A stretch of 64,000 bases of DNA from Neurospora tetraspora (Eukaryota > Ascomycota > Sordariomycetes > Sordariales > Sordariaceae), in NCBI RefSeq assembly GCF_033439725.1, contig NW_026944391.1, positions 1,426,001 to 1,490,000 of the forward strand, read 5' to 3'. The translations under genes were made by a program, and so were the position numbers. The notes under the pieces are model-generated. The model worked only from the letters and a program-made list of their open reading frames with translations, was not told the DNA's origin and searched no databases. Of the stretch, positions 10,901 through 21,271 are shown in pieces. The first letter of the stretch is position 1. Each line of letters begins with the position of its first letter.

Positions 10901-12430
10901 TAAAGACGAAACCCTGTTCGAGCCTAAGAATCAGTAAGCTATAAAAGATATATGTATTATTAAATAATACACCGTAATAAGTAATAAATATAATTTATTT
11001 ATAAATAATTTAATTAAGGCTTTAGTACTTAAATTATTAAGCCGGAAAGTATTATTAAGAAAATAAGTATATAAGGTTAAAACGGGCCCTAACGGCGAAA
11101 TTATATATCATAAAATACGCTAAGTAATTAGAGGATTCGAATAATAAGAAGGTATTAATTATAATAAAACGTTTATTATACTAGTTAAGCCTATAAATTA
11201 TAAATTAATCTTCGCTATTACCGCCGCATTAAATTTAGAATTCTAATAAATGGATATATTTACCGCCTTTTTATATAGTACCGTTATTAAAGAGATTTAT
11301 ATAAATTAACCTCCCGGCTTTATTAAGAACCTGAATAAAGTTTATCGATTAAATGAAATATTATATAATTTAAAATAATTATTATAGATTTAATATTAAA
11401 TGTTCGTATTTCTTTTATAGTAAGAATGATTTACCCTTTTTACTATAGACAATGGCGTCTTTATAAAAGGATATACCTATATTATTATTTATATTAACAA
11501 TTTATTAATTGCTAGACTTTCTAAAAGAGAAATTTAGGATTTAAAGAACGTATTTAATGAATAATTTAAAATATTTAATTTAAGCCCCTATTTATTCTAT
11601 CTCGGTATAGTAATAATTAAGGACTGTAAATATTATATTATCTTTCTTGGCTAACGAATTTATATTAAAAAGATTATTCGAACTTTCGGGTACTAGGATA
11701 CTAATTTAATAATTACCCTTATAGAGATAAGTAAAACTCTAGAACTTATAGAAGATTTTAAACCTAATCCGAAGAATAAATCTTAATATACCAACGCTAT
11801 TAGCTCGCTAATATACACTATATTAGGTACTAAGCCAAATATTACCTTCGCTATAATATTTTATAATAAATATATATCAAAACTTATAAAAGCTTATATA
11901 ATTACTATGAAACGTATTTTCTAATATTTATAAGGTACTATTAACTTCCAGTTAACCTTTTTAGGGCTAATCGAAAACCTTATCGGCTTTATAAATATAA
12001 ATTAAATTAGAAATACTTAAAAGCGCCGATCTACTTTAGAATACGTATTTAATATTAGTAGTAATATTATTAATTACAATTTCAAAACGTAAATAATTAT
12101 AGCGCTCTTATTTTATAAAATAGAATTTATAAAGTAAATTTAAGTTACGAAGGAAGCTATTTAACTACGAAGGTTATTATAGGAATTTAATACAACGAAA
12201 ATACCTATTACAACAGTTATTTATGGCGATAATTAAAGAGTTTTCGTTCTTATAAGAAACTTCTAATTTTATATTAGAATTAAGTATATTGATATTTAAA
12301 AGTTTTTTGATAGGGAGAAATAGGCCGTTAGAAAAGGAAATTTTAAATATTTATTTACGAAGGAATAAATAACCGATAGCCTTACTAAACCTTTACTTCG
12401 TAATGCCTTTATTAAATTCAAGGATATATT
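8000..12430 (+). pseudogene. copia-1 gag-pol remnant
   Basis: Conceptual reading of the plus strand through many TAA/TAG codons shows, in order: a gag-like part, a gag-pre-integrase segment (about 9.3-9.4 kb), integrase (about 9.7-10.3 kb; PLEFIYF, an inactive NNFT for DNFT, ERLNKVLL), reverse transcriptase (about 11.2-11.9 kb; MDIFTAFLY, the catalytic YVDD box now YINN, LGIVI) and RNase H (about 12.1-12.4 kb, ending near DSLTKPL). Integrase before reverse transcriptase places it in Ty1/copia. The stops are mostly TAA/TAG where CAA/CAG is expected, as RIP would produce. Confidence 0.85.
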
Positions 12431-12924
12431 AGAACTATAGTAAAATATCCGTTCTATTCTTAATATTTATATTATTTCTAACGGTCGTAACCCGATTTAT
12501 ACTTAGAAGGCACTGATATAAATAATTTCTCTTATATATTTAGCGACTTCTAATTTCAATCATTTTCGGTCCAACGATTTAAATGGCAACTTTCGTTTCT
12601 ACGAAATTCCCCAATATAGGAAAATTATATCTTTATTTATTTTTATTTTTCTCTATCAATTTCTACTCCCGTATATATTTCTTAGTATTTTTTAAACCGT
12701 TTCGGCGAGCTCTTTCTAGCTATAATCCCGGTTTCTATATATAATACTTAGATAGAAAGTTATAGGATATTTTCGGAATTGGAATTTAAAAGTTAATATT
12801 TTTTCTTATTATTTTTCGAAATATTAGCCGTAGAGACCTTTTCTCCCACTAGGTTTTTACTGGCCTATAAGATTCTAGTACTTCTAGCGGCTTAAGAAGG
12901 GAAAAAGGCGATCCTATATACGGA

Positions 12925-12935
12925 TCGAAGGGGAG
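12925..12935 (+). other. copia-1 polypurine tract
   Basis: TCGAAGGGGAG immediately before the 3' LTR. The same CGAAGGGGAG precedes the 3' LTR of the second copia element at 60266. Confidence 0.8.
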
Positions 12936-13118
12936 TGTTGAAGTTGAATATAATTAATATCCAACTTTATTAACTTCATCAGTAGTTTCCTTATCGTTCC
13001 CTATATAGATTATATATATAAGTTCGTAAACTTTACGTTTACTCCCTTCTCCCTTCTTTTCCCTTTAATCTAAGCCTTCTGCCTATCTTTGTCTTCGTTC
13101 ATATCTTCTACTTCAACA
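12936..13118 (+). repeat. copia-1 3' LTR
   Basis: TGTTGAAG to CTTCAACA, 183 bp. It ends 191 bp before the ATG of the eight-cysteine gene at 13310. Confidence 0.93.
13001..13020 (+). promoter_or_regulatory. LTR TATA region upstream of the 13310 gene
   Basis: Overlapping TATA motifs inside the 3' LTR, followed by a pyrimidine-rich leader, about 300 bp upstream of the ATG at 13310. It may drive that gene or only be the inactive LTR promoter. Confidence 0.35.
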
Positions 13119-13309
13119 TATCTTGCGCCGTCCTACCATCACGATCCCTTGATCACTTATCAGCAAGACCTTCTCGGCCCTCCAGGCATCAGCATCTCTT
13201 TTTGCCACCCGTATGCCCTTTTCTCTCCTCATGAACAGCTTTTCCACGATGAACTTCCCCACTATGCCTTCATCACCTTCAACGGCCCATCATCATCATC
13301 AACGACCAC

Positions 13310-14430
13310 ATGGCTAGAAAAATACGACTCTCCCGGACAACGTCCAGCTGGGTCTTCCTCACAATATTTTGGACTGTCATCAACCTAGCAGCATCGCAGA
13401 CAACCACTCGCGCGCCAAATTTCCAGGCCCTTTACCGTCATGCTGATGGCCAAAGTAAGTTTCTGACATCGAGCAGGATTAAGACCACAAAAGTGCTATC
13501 TAACAGCGGAATTTCCCAGCTTCAACGATATCATGTCCATTTGGCCAGAACTTCTGGACTTCGGGCACCTTCGGAGGATGCTGCGCGCCGACATTGACCG
13601 AAAGCAAGTCGTGTGGCATTCCTACACAGTGCCATGCCGGAACTGTTACAGATAGGTTCGGTAGAACACGGACCTGGTAAGTTCTTCCCTCCCTTGGACT
13701 TCGCCTATTACCTCGTGGTCCAATCCGTGAATGACATACCAGATCGTTACCTAACAGTCGAACTAATCATTCTTCTGGATCAAAGCGAGACTCAATACCC
13801 CGACTGCTTCACAATGACTGTCTACGAGTCCTGGCCGTACGCGTTCAATAGCTGGCTGGTCTATGACTGTGGAAATAATTGGTCCGCTCACACCGTCTTT
13901 CGCGATATCCAATACACGACGTGTGCTCTTGCTTCCTCCATACCAAGCGTTGGTACGGTATGGCAGCAAATCCCACGAGCAACGGTACTTTTACAGATGA
14001 AAGTAAACCAAGCCCAGCGTCTGGAGTTGGCGGTGCCGTGGCCTCCTCAACGGAAACCGACGTCCCCACAGACTCTTCATCGTCATCAAAAGCCTGGATT
14101 GCCGGTGCCGTGGCCGGCCCGGTAGTTGCACTAGTAGCCGGGGCCTTGGGCTTCTGGTTCGGTACCAGGAGAAAACACGGAGCTGAGGCAGTCGATAACA
14201 ACAAACATGTTGATGCTGTTGACGGGGGAGAAACTGTCATGAATGGTGCGAGGAGTGTGCAAAGAAGCATCCAAAGCCAAGCGATTTGCCGTCCGATCGA
14301 GGCTCCATGTCAATACCATTATCCCTCTCCATCTCCGTTCCAACAGCAGCGGCTTTCCGGTCTTTTCCCGGTTTACGCCCCACCACCACCACAACCCATG
14401 CTTCGACCGGTGACGGCGGACTCGGGATAG
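13310..14430 (+). CDS. Eight-cysteine ectodomain single-pass membrane protein, paralogue A
   Basis: Exons 13310-13454, 13520-13676, 13786-13952 and 13997-14430 give 300 residues. Order: signal peptide (1-30), eight-Cys ectodomain with Cys at 54, 69, 70, 80, 86, 101, 108 and 129, a Ser/Thr stalk, SSKAWIAGAVAGPVVALVAG membrane helix, RRKHG stop-transfer, and a tail with PPPPQP. Intron 1 (65 nt, phase 1) and intron 2 (109 nt, phase 2) have standard sites. Intron 2 splits the codon for Cys101, exactly as in paralogues B, C and D. The third intron (13953-13996, GTACGG...TTTTACAG) is only 44 nt and is inferred because the frame must change between ectodomain and anchor. If it is not spliced, the gene is frameshifted. 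The function is unknown. Confidence 0.72.
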
Positions 14431-14714
14431 GTACTGTTCGTACAGACCGTAGAACTGGTCACATCTTGGTTCTTGGACTCTGGGAAGCGGCGCAATGGTG
14501 TGCGTGTTGTCAGAGGCAAACATCGAACGACAGAGGATGCCACTGAAACAGAGGTGTCCATGTTTCACATATTCCGCGGCTTTGATGTACAAGGCAACCA
14601 AAGACGGGTTCAAGCATTGTCGATGCGAATCGAACCGCTCATGTATTACGCGTTTGGTGGGACTGTGTAGCAATGCCTATGTGCGGCCTTATTGTTGACG
14701 TCGTTATTAGAGCT

Positions 14715-14722
14715 CTATAAGA
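14715..14722 (+). promoter_or_regulatory. TATA-like box of paralogue B
   Basis: CTATAAGA, about 120 bp before the ATG at 14838. Confidence 0.45.
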
Positions 14723-14837
14723 CACTCTTGATCTTCTTTATCCATAATCCATGTTTTTGACTTGTTGGACTTTTTGCCGTTTGGCAAAAGCTTTCCGACT
14801 CCTTGTTCATTAAGATTTGTTCTATTTCACCCCAATC

Positions 14838-15902
14838 ATGACGATTCACTTGTCTTTGCCGTGCATACTTCTCGGGTTTGTTTATGCCGGAACTGCATCG
14901 ACCCAAACGACAGTCACAATACCAAAGAGTCTCATCGGTTTCACCACTGATTTTGAGGCCCAAACTTGTAGGAGCCCTAGCACTGTAATGAAAACGTTGC
15001 GTTAAAAAAACATATCATGAACCAACCTCAAAGGCCCAAGCTAACGGATGGTCAGCATCATGGTTATCGTGCCCGGATGACAGCACCTTTCACGTCAGTA
15101 GCACCTATGCTACATGCATGACGTTTGGTGATGTCTGGTTTAACTCTGATATGGTGACTGCTTGCTCGTGGATCACACAATACCTCGATAATGGAAAATC
15201 ACATATATGGTATGTCAAAGCCCGAAGCCAGGTTCACCCCAAGCACAGCCTCTTATGTACCTGCCGCACCTTAAGCACATTGGACCTACAACGACACAAA
15301 GGACTAAGATCGATCCATTTCCCAGCACTGGATGGGACGCTTATTGCCTCACCACAACCATCTACGAAAGCTATCCCTCAGCGAGCCTCAGCTGGATTAG
15401 TTACGGGTGCGAACCCGTCACCGGCGATCGCCACTTCACACTTTATCGCAACTTGGGTACATCGGCTTCAATGCCAACGACCTCTCCCCGAGATACCGGG
15501 CCGACAGGGGCACCAAGCCCCGGGTCTTCAGTCTCCGCGTTGTCAACATTGGAACCCACTAGTATCTCTGACTCCACCACACCATCTTCATCCTCGAAAG
15601 CTTGGATAGCCGGTGCCGCCGCCGGGCCTGTTATTGCTCTCCTAGCCATAGGCGCTCTGGTCTTTTGGTGGAAGCGAAGAAGGGCTAAAAAGCATGTCCC
15701 GGCGTCTGAATCTGATGGTCCGAACCAGGTTCATGAGGCTCCGATACAGTCTCCCAAGTCTGATGAGGTTTCTGAGCTCCCGTCACCGTGGTCTCCTAGG
15801 CCTGGGTCCGAGTTAGAGTCTAGGGAAAGTAGGATGGCTGGTGATCCAAGGGCTGCATGTGTGGAAGTAAGGTCGCCGGAGACGGTTTTTGAAGTTGAGT
15901 GA
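14838..15902 (+). CDS. Eight-cysteine-family single-pass membrane protein, paralogue B
   Basis: Exons 14838-14967, 15056-15209 and 15326-15902 give 286 residues in frame. Intron 1 is 88 nt, phase 1, with a CTAAC branch site. Intron 2 is 116 nt, phase 2, and splits the codon of Cys95. Signal peptide 1-23; ectodomain about 44-136 ending in the conserved FTLYRNL; Ser/Thr/Pro stalk; SKAWIAGAAAGP helix ending VFWW; basic KRRRAKKH; an acidic, Ser/Pro-rich tail. It keeps six of the eight family cysteines (49, 64, 80, 95, 102, 123). The second Cys of the CC pair is Met65 and the next Cys is also gone, which suggests those two bond to each other in A, C and D. Its anchor is the closest match to the module behind the GH26 gene. 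Confidence 0.82.
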
Positions 15903-16250
15903 CGGGGATGTAGGCGTGGTGTCTGGTGAGGGGGAGATACGGAGGAGGCCGTGAAAGGGCGAGGGTTTGAGCGAGGAGGCCGGGGATGATGAGAGAAGAG
16001 AGACAAAGAGAGACAGGAAATTGGCGTAATTGGCGTATATGGTGTCATTTTCGGATAAATGAAAACACTCCTAGACACTGCCGTGCTCTTGGTGTTTCAC
16101 GGGAATCCGAGTTCTCAATCGAAACATAGCTCTCTGTTGTGACAGCCTCATAAGGCTGGTATCAAAGAGTCTAGAACACTTTGTGCAACATCGGCGAGTA
16201 AGCGATATCTTCTAGTCTCCGCGTTTTCTAGACCATGGCCTCCGGGGGTG
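15903..16250. other. 3' flank of paralogue B; no gene seen
   Basis: The minus-strand open frame overlapping the end of B lacks features and is treated as a shadow. Confidence 0.4.
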
Positions 16251-16257
16251 TATAAAG
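16251..16257 (+). promoter_or_regulatory. TATA box upstream of the 16541 gene
   Basis: TATAAAG, 290 bp before the ATG, implying a long leader or a leader intron. Confidence 0.4.
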
Positions 16258-16540
16258 CTCAGTCTTGGCCATCATCTCCCTGTCTTTGTGCAAGCACCTT
16301 TTATTTCCGACGTCAGAGCACTTGAAGACTTTTTCAACATCCACTTGCAAACGCCCTTCGGGAAGTTTCGACCACAGAGAGTACCCTTCCAGTGCACAGA
16401 TACCTCTAGCCAGACACAGCAGCTATACGAGAGGTACATGTTTGTCCCAATCACCCTATACTCAGTCCATCTCCACATAAGGAAAGTCACTAACACATAC
16501 CCATCTAGACCGGACTATTCCATTTTCTTAAACCACAAGG

Positions 16541-16897
16541 ATGGCCGACGCAGAACTTGTCGAGCTCCTAGGCGTCCTCCTGGAATGCTTGAGCTACATG
16601 TACCTCTGCTGTTGTTGCTGCTGCGGTGATAGAAAGGGAAAGAAGAGAAGGGGCGGGAGAAGCGGAAGCAGCGACAGCGAGAGAGGCGGAGGAGGCAGAG
16701 ACAACGATAGAGAGGATAGAGGTGATAGAGAGGATAGGGGCGGTGGAAGTGGAGGAAATGAGACCCATGGAGAAGGAGGACATGGTGAGGAGCACGGAGG
16801 GAGTCATGAGGAGGAACATGGTGGTGCGGTGGTGATGAAAAAGAGGAGGAATAGTGGGGATTTGGGGAGGGAAGGATGCGGAATGTTGATCTTATGA
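16541..16897 (+). CDS. Small poly-Cys membrane-associated protein with Gly/His/Asp-rich tail
   Basis: 118 residues. Residues 1-22 (MADAELVELLGVLLECLSYM...) form a hydrophobic or amphipathic N-terminus running into six consecutive Cys (about 23-28), then a basic patch (GDRKGKKRRGGR). The tail is charged and repetitive: GGGGRDNDREDRGDREDR, then HGEGGHGEEHGGSHEEEHGG. Cys clusters beside a hydrophobic segment are often palmitoylated, so a membrane-tethered cytoplasmic protein is likely (inference). It resembles the proteins at 18182 and 39204 in having an N-terminal membrane segment and a low-complexity Gly-rich tail. No known family was recognised. A MITE is inserted only 20 bp after the stop codon. 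Confidence 0.6.
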   Translation: MADAELVELLGVLLECLSYMYLCCCCCCGDRKGKKRRGGRSGSSDSERGGGGRDNDREDRGDREDRGGGSGGNETHGEGGHGEEHGGSHEEEHGGAVVMKKRRNSGDLGREGCGMLIL

Positions 16898-16917
16898 GTT
16901 GTAGCATGGTTGGAAAG

Positions 16918-17471
16918 GAGCTTGACTTGCCGCACCGTAGTCGATGTCCTCGCGCACCCTTTTTTGACTTCGCGCACCACTTACTCCACCATGGCACCTA
17001 CGCGCCAACTGACATAAAAGATCTACTATTTCGTATAGTAAATTCCGATGAAAAAACGTCTTAAATATTTATTTTTCTTTATACTAAATCGGTAGTGCCC
17101 TTAAGACTTATCCTTTTACTAAACTCGGCGCATCGCTAGAGGCCATTCCAGGCGTATCGCCTATCTTATAATATTATTAACTACCAACGTCCCTTCTTAT
17201 ATTATATTAATTAATTGAATTGCACTTATTGGAATTGAATTCCTCCGCCCGATCCCATTTCATTTCTTCATTGCTAGGACGGAGGTTACACTTCTCTTTC
17301 CAAATTCGGAACCTCAAATGTTGGCGACAATGTTGGCGACGATGTTGGTGGCATTGGTGAGACTGAAATTTACACCCGAAAACGGACCCGCTTTAAGGGT
17401 AGGTGTTAGAGGGTACGCGAAGTCAAAAAAGGTGCGCGAGGATATCGACTACGGTACGGCAAGTTAAGCTC
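16918..17471. mobile_element. Long-TIR MITE with 8-bp target duplication, 554 bp
   Basis: Ends are about 60-bp inverted repeats beginning GAGCTTGACTTGCCG on the left and GAGCTTAACTTGCCG inward from the right. Nearly all mismatches are C/T or G/A, apart from one base of length in a T run, as expected from RIP on one arm. TTGGAAAG is duplicated perfectly outside (16910-16917 and 17472-17479). The AT-rich middle encodes nothing. Long inverted repeats with 8-bp duplications fit Mutator-like (MULE) or hAT non-autonomous elements; the long TIRs favour MULE. It lies in the 3' flank of the 16541 gene. Confidence 0.9.
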
Positions 17472-17479
17472 TTGGAAAG

Positions 17480-17938
17480 AGGGAACCGGAGTAATGGTGG
17501 AGAAAGCTAGCGCAAGATTGATGGCAGTCGGTGGATGCTAATGCTTTTTGTTTATGAAGTGATGACATATGAACGCCGGATAATGGGCCTCAACGAGGAA
17601 AGAGAACAGACCTGATACAAACTCGTTGGAGGAATGTGGATCGTGCTGTCGAAGAATGGACATCTCTCTAAGTGCCGCCTTTCTCAGCGTGTGCTTTCCC
17701 CCTTAACCTTCCATCACCCAAATGCGCTGGCATCCCGTCTGAAACAGTCCGTCCCACGTTCCACGCAACGGTTGACGTGACCCGGGTACTCGAGTACGAC
17801 CCTAAAATGAAGGATACTGGAGCTTCGAGAAAGTCTTGGAACACTTGTCCAACATCTACCCGTCTGTCCCAGGGTGACCGCTGTCTGTGGACCACATAAA
17901 ATGGCCTGTTCATCCTCCTATAGGTTCCAAATGGGTTC
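17480..17938. other. No gene recognised
   Basis: Contains a short open frame at 17672-17899 without convincing features. It is probably intergenic. Confidence 0.35.
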
Positions 17939-17946
17939 TATATAGG
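17939..17946 (+). promoter_or_regulatory. TATA box of the 18182 gene
   Basis: TATATAGG. A likely leader intron follows: a donor GTGAGA near 18031, branch CTAAC and acceptor CTCCAG near 18101, all before the ATG at 18182. Confidence 0.45.
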
Positions 17947-18181
17947 AGTGAGATCCTATTGAGTAAATGTCCGTGACCAGGGGCGCCCTGTCAGATCTTG
18001 GTCGTTGCCCTGCCCACTGATAAGATTGACGTGAGAAAACTCCCGGTATGTTAGCGTCCTGGAGCCATTGAAGCAGACCTACGCTAACCATGCGCTCCAG
18101 TAGTCCCTAATCGGCATTCTCCAGAAGGAGAACAAAAACGCCCAAGTCAACACCAACAAACCAGCCACATCCACCACTCCG

Positions 18182-18592
18182 ATGACCAACAGCTCGTGGA
18201 ATATCGGCGAAGTAATCGCTCTCAGTCTGGGCGTGGTCCTCGTCTTCGCCATCTGCTTCGGCTTCAGGATATGGTGGGGAAGAAGAAGAGACAAGAGGAG
18301 AAAGCAACAAGAAAGGGAAGGCGCTGCTGATGTCGAGGCACCAGATGCTGAGACTCCACATGCTGGGGGCGAGGGACGTTACGAAGGCCCAACAATCGTT
18401 GAACTGGTTCCAGTCGATACCTCTAGGAATGATGGGGGTCAAGGCCACGGGCAGGGGGGAGGTGACAGTAGAGAACAGGGTGGAGGACATGCTGGAGGAC
18501 ATGCCGGGGGACATGGAGAAGGTGGGCATAGTGGTGTTGGTGGGGGTGATGGAGGAGGAGGAGGTGGTAACGGCGGGGGCGGCGCCAACTAG
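18182..18592 (+). CDS. Small membrane protein with Gly/His-rich tail
   Basis: 136 residues. A short N-terminus with an N-glycosylation sequon (NSSW) precedes one membrane helix (about 9-28, ending FGFRIWW) and a strong basic stop (GRRRDKRRKQQ), so the N-terminus is predicted outside. The tail passes through an acidic region (DVEAPDAETPHAGG) and ends in about 55 residues of Gly, His and Gln (GGHAGGHAGGHGEGGH, then poly-Gly, GAN). It has the architecture of the proteins at 16541 and 39204. His-rich Gly repeats could bind metal, but nothing proves it. The open frame continues upstream of the ATG to an intron acceptor, so a longer N-terminus is possible. Confidence 0.65.
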   Translation: MTNSSWNIGEVIALSLGVVLVFAICFGFRIWWGRRRDKRRKQQEREGAADVEAPDAETPHAGGEGRYEGPTIVELVPVDTSRNDGGQGHGQGGGDSREQGGGHAGGHAGGHGEGGHSGVGGGDGGGGGGNGGGGAN

Positions 18593-18972
18593 GTCTGCTT
18601 GGAAGCTGTGATGAGATGTGCCATGGAGGTCTTTGAAGGATCATCGGCCGGCTGCGGTGGTGTTGAACGGTTGAGAGCGGCATGTTGTCGGAGCGAAAGT
18701 ATCTTAACTAGAGATATGGGCATGGGGGGTCAGTGGCGAGCACACGCGTCCTGAGTTGAAGTTCCCGAGGACAGACAGTCACCGCGGTGGTCAGATGGGA
18801 CTTCTTGGAAATGAGAGTCTGTACGTGCGATAAGCAATGGCTACAACCCTCAATGACAGCCCGCCATTTGCATCCTTCACATGTCACCAGCTGTCTGATA
18901 GTATTGATACACCCGACCGAACCGACACAAACACAGATTCTGGCCTCCGTTTCTTCACTGATACATTTGATC

Positions 18973-20103
18973 TCATGGTGCCTCCACGAGAATCTGTTTG
19001 TGCTGCATGCCCGCTGATGGTTGCTCAGACACCGGCCTCGGTGATCCTTGCCACGACATCGTGTTCGGGGTCCCAGAAGCAGGATAGTTGTACTGCGAAG
19101 CGGTGGAGGCATCGTGTAGTCCGGGCGAATTCGAACTATAATGTGGAGGACTGTTCGGAGGATAATATGGAGCAGCGGGAGGGCTTGAAGGGCTATGTAG
19201 TTGTGGGGTGTAGTTGTTACCATGGGGGTTGCCCACATACTCGGGCTGATATCCGCTTGCTGCTCCTGTCTGTGTCATCGGAGGTGTCTCGATGCTATTT
19301 TGGGCGTTCTTCCTCCGACGCCACCAAAAGAACAATGCGCCTAGCAACAGCAAGGCGGCAATGCCTCCAGCGACGGGCCCGGCGATCCAGGCTTTCGACG
19401 GCGAGGGTTCTGGGTCTTTTGTAGTAGGAGGCGGTGGGCTGCTGGTGGATGTGGCCACGACTGACGTGAGAGATGGCTCTGAGGTTGATGCAGATGATGA
19501 TGTAATCGGAGTACTGCTCGTTGAAGTTGCAGAGGCGTCTAAGTTGCGGTATATGGTGAAGACGTTCCAGCCCTCGTAAGCACATGCTATCTCCATCCAA
19601 CTATTACTAGCCGAGGAGTAATGATCATAGATTGTCATCGAGAAGCAAGTCGCCTGACTTGTCTTACCGAATAGGTAATGTAGGAATACAGTCAGCCGCA
19701 CAGATGTTCTAGAACGCTTTGTTAGCCTGAAAGTCAAAATGATGGACATACCAATTCCAGGTTGCGTCGTTGAATCCAAACGCTGTACCGGCATTGCACC
19801 TGGTATAAAATTGACAGTTCGGGTCATTTCTTGAGCAACATGCCGCCCATTTACTCCATGTGCTGTAGATCCACGGAGAGGAGCAGGTTACCACGTATGC
19901 TAAGTTGACAGGTGTCAGAGAGGAAAAAAAGACGCTTCAGTAGGATGAGACTCACGACGTCCATTAAGTGGGCTCTGTATGCCTTCAAAATTATCAGAGA
20001 AAGTACTCTGACCAACGGTACGGCTGACCATTCCACAGTACCACAACAGACACAGTTGAACAACAACAAAGTGCAACGTAGTTCTGACTGTGTTCAGAGC
20101 CAT
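18973..20103 (-). CDS. Eight-cysteine ectodomain single-pass membrane protein, paralogue C
   Basis: Exons on the minus strand: 20103-19956, 19899-19752 and 19657-18973, giving 326 residues in frame. Intron 1 (56 nt, GTGAGT...TTAG) is phase 1; intron 2 (94 nt, GTATGT...ACAAG) is phase 2 and splits the Cys99 codon, as in A, B and D. Signal peptide about 1-32; Cys at 55, 70, 71, 78, 84, 99, 103 and 124; FTIYRNL closes the ectodomain; a Ser/Thr/Pro stalk; SKAWIAGPVAGGIAALLLLG membrane helix; WWRRRKN stop-transfer; then a roughly 110-residue Pro/Tyr/Gly/Ser tail containing PRPVSE and ending VEAP. The tail is shared with paralogue D. Family unknown; a surface sensor or adhesin is a guess. Confidence 0.87.
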
Positions 20104-20173
20104 CGTGATGCACTTCAAATACCTATCACAAAAGGAAAATGCTTTGAGAGGATATTTCTCCGGGACAAAAGAG

Positions 20174-20181
20174 TATATAAA
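20174..20181 (-). promoter_or_regulatory. TATA box of paralogue C
   Basis: TTTATATA on the minus strand, about 75 bp upstream of the ATG. Confidence 0.55.
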
Positions 20182-20199
20182 GTTTGGAGAAAGATTCGG

Positions 20200-21171
20200 T
20201 GGACGAAGTTTTGAGCGGATAGCTAAGAGAACTCGATTGGAAAGAGGGGATAGAGGTGGGGGGAAGGCCATAAAAGTGGAGGAAATGAGGTTCGTTGGTT
20301 TTGAAACCACTTTGTCTCACCAAATGAACAGCTTCTGAATGTGGAAAATCCAGCGCCGTCCATTTCGATCAGAGCTGGATTCCAAAGGTGTTGTGTAACG
20401 CCGGGCACAGCTGTGGGCGTGAGAGTCCAAGGCTCTAGGCTCGATGTCTTGAGCCGCGATCTGCACGACTTACTTCATTTGGCACCGCGTTGGATGAAGA
20501 CTTTGGAGCGTGCAGCAGGCTGCGAATGTGGCTGCCGGAACCTCATGTTCTCGTCTTTCACAACAGCGTATAGCTGCGTGATATTGGCGGCAGACGGCTG
20601 GTTGCCTTCTGATGAACCAATGAGGTTGATGTGGCTTCACAGCCTGCTGGGCCGATTCCTCGGGTATCTCATCTTGTCACTGGCAGCGAAGGCTAGTTGC
20701 ACATCCGAAAAAGCGCAGGCGCCGGCGGAGTTGATGGTCTCGATATTGATGAACGACATCCTCAAAGCCGACGACGTGGAGAGAGCGGGGAACACTCGTG
20801 TTCATGCTCTATTTGAGGCTGGAAAAGACGACAACAGAAAAGTGGTTGATTCTGGCGTAGAATTGAAAGAAGAGGAGAAACAAAAAGCAGGGCAGCCTAA
20901 ATACCCGGGAATGGAGTGCCGGCCGGTGAATTGGCCACCAGGGCACGGACTTACACCCGGATTCGGGCCTCAGTGCCTGCCGCTCTTGGTCGTCGCTGCT
21001 TCCCGCCGTCGCCGCCTCTTCTTCCTGAAGCTGTTGCCTGCCGCACCTGCCTGCCGCACCTTCCTGCAAAGTCATCGTCCTCCCGCGAGTCCCGTCTACC
21101 CCGCGTCATCCCAAGTCCCAAGGCCGTCTAGGGTATATAAGTTCCCTTAGCTGGCCGTTCTCCCGTGGTGT
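20200..21171. other. Intergenic between paralogue C and the tRNA; no supported gene
   Basis: A plus-strand frame (20341-21150) is open for 269 codons but begins with GTG, has no recognisable domain and ends in what looks like non-coding sequence. It could be chance in GC-rich DNA. Confidence 0.3.
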
Positions 21172-21264
21172 GGCCCGTTGGTGTAATGGTAACATTCCCG
21201 GCGTGGAAATTCCGCGTCTGCATACGTGCCGCAGGAAGACAACGGTTCGAGTCCGTTACGGGCC
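21172..21264 (+). tRNA. Probable intron-containing tRNA, anticodon not resolved
   Basis: Acceptor arms GGCCCGT (21172-21178) and ACGGGCC (21258-21264) pair fully. The D-arm/A-box is TGGTGTAATGG, and the T-arm is AACGG-TTCGAGT-CCGTT with a perfect B-box GGTTCGAGTCC (21244-21254). At 93 nt it is about 20 nt too long for a class I tRNA, implying an intron in the anticodon arm. That arm does not fold cleanly by eye, so I do not assign an amino acid. A T6 Pol III terminator follows. Confidence 0.75.
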
Positions 21265-21271
21265 ATTACCC

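Larger units (their letters stand above)
6426..13118 (+). mobile_element. Full-length Ty1/copia LTR retrotransposon, RIP-degraded (copia-1)
   Basis: 6,693 bp with two LTRs of 186 and 183 bp starting TGTTGAAG and ending TTCAA(C/T)A, flanked by a perfect 5-bp duplication TATCT (6421-6425 and 13119-13123). A primer-binding site follows the 5' LTR and a polypurine tract (CGAAGGGGAG) precedes the 3' LTR. The interior is extremely AT-rich, poor in CpA/TpG and full of stops, as expected after RIP, yet still shows protease, integrase, reverse transcriptase and RNase H remnants in copia order. It is inactive, and it sits between the GH26/anchor locus and the eight-cysteine genes. Confidence 0.95.

Noticed and set aside
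17906-17947. Small inverted repeat CTCCTATA...TATAGGAG
   Set aside because: Only 8 bp per arm and it contains the TATA box; no target duplication, so not called a mobile element.
20341-21150. 269-codon plus-strand frame upstream of the tRNA
   Set aside because: It starts at GTG, has no domain, signal or splice structure, and its end looks like non-coding GC-rich sequence.
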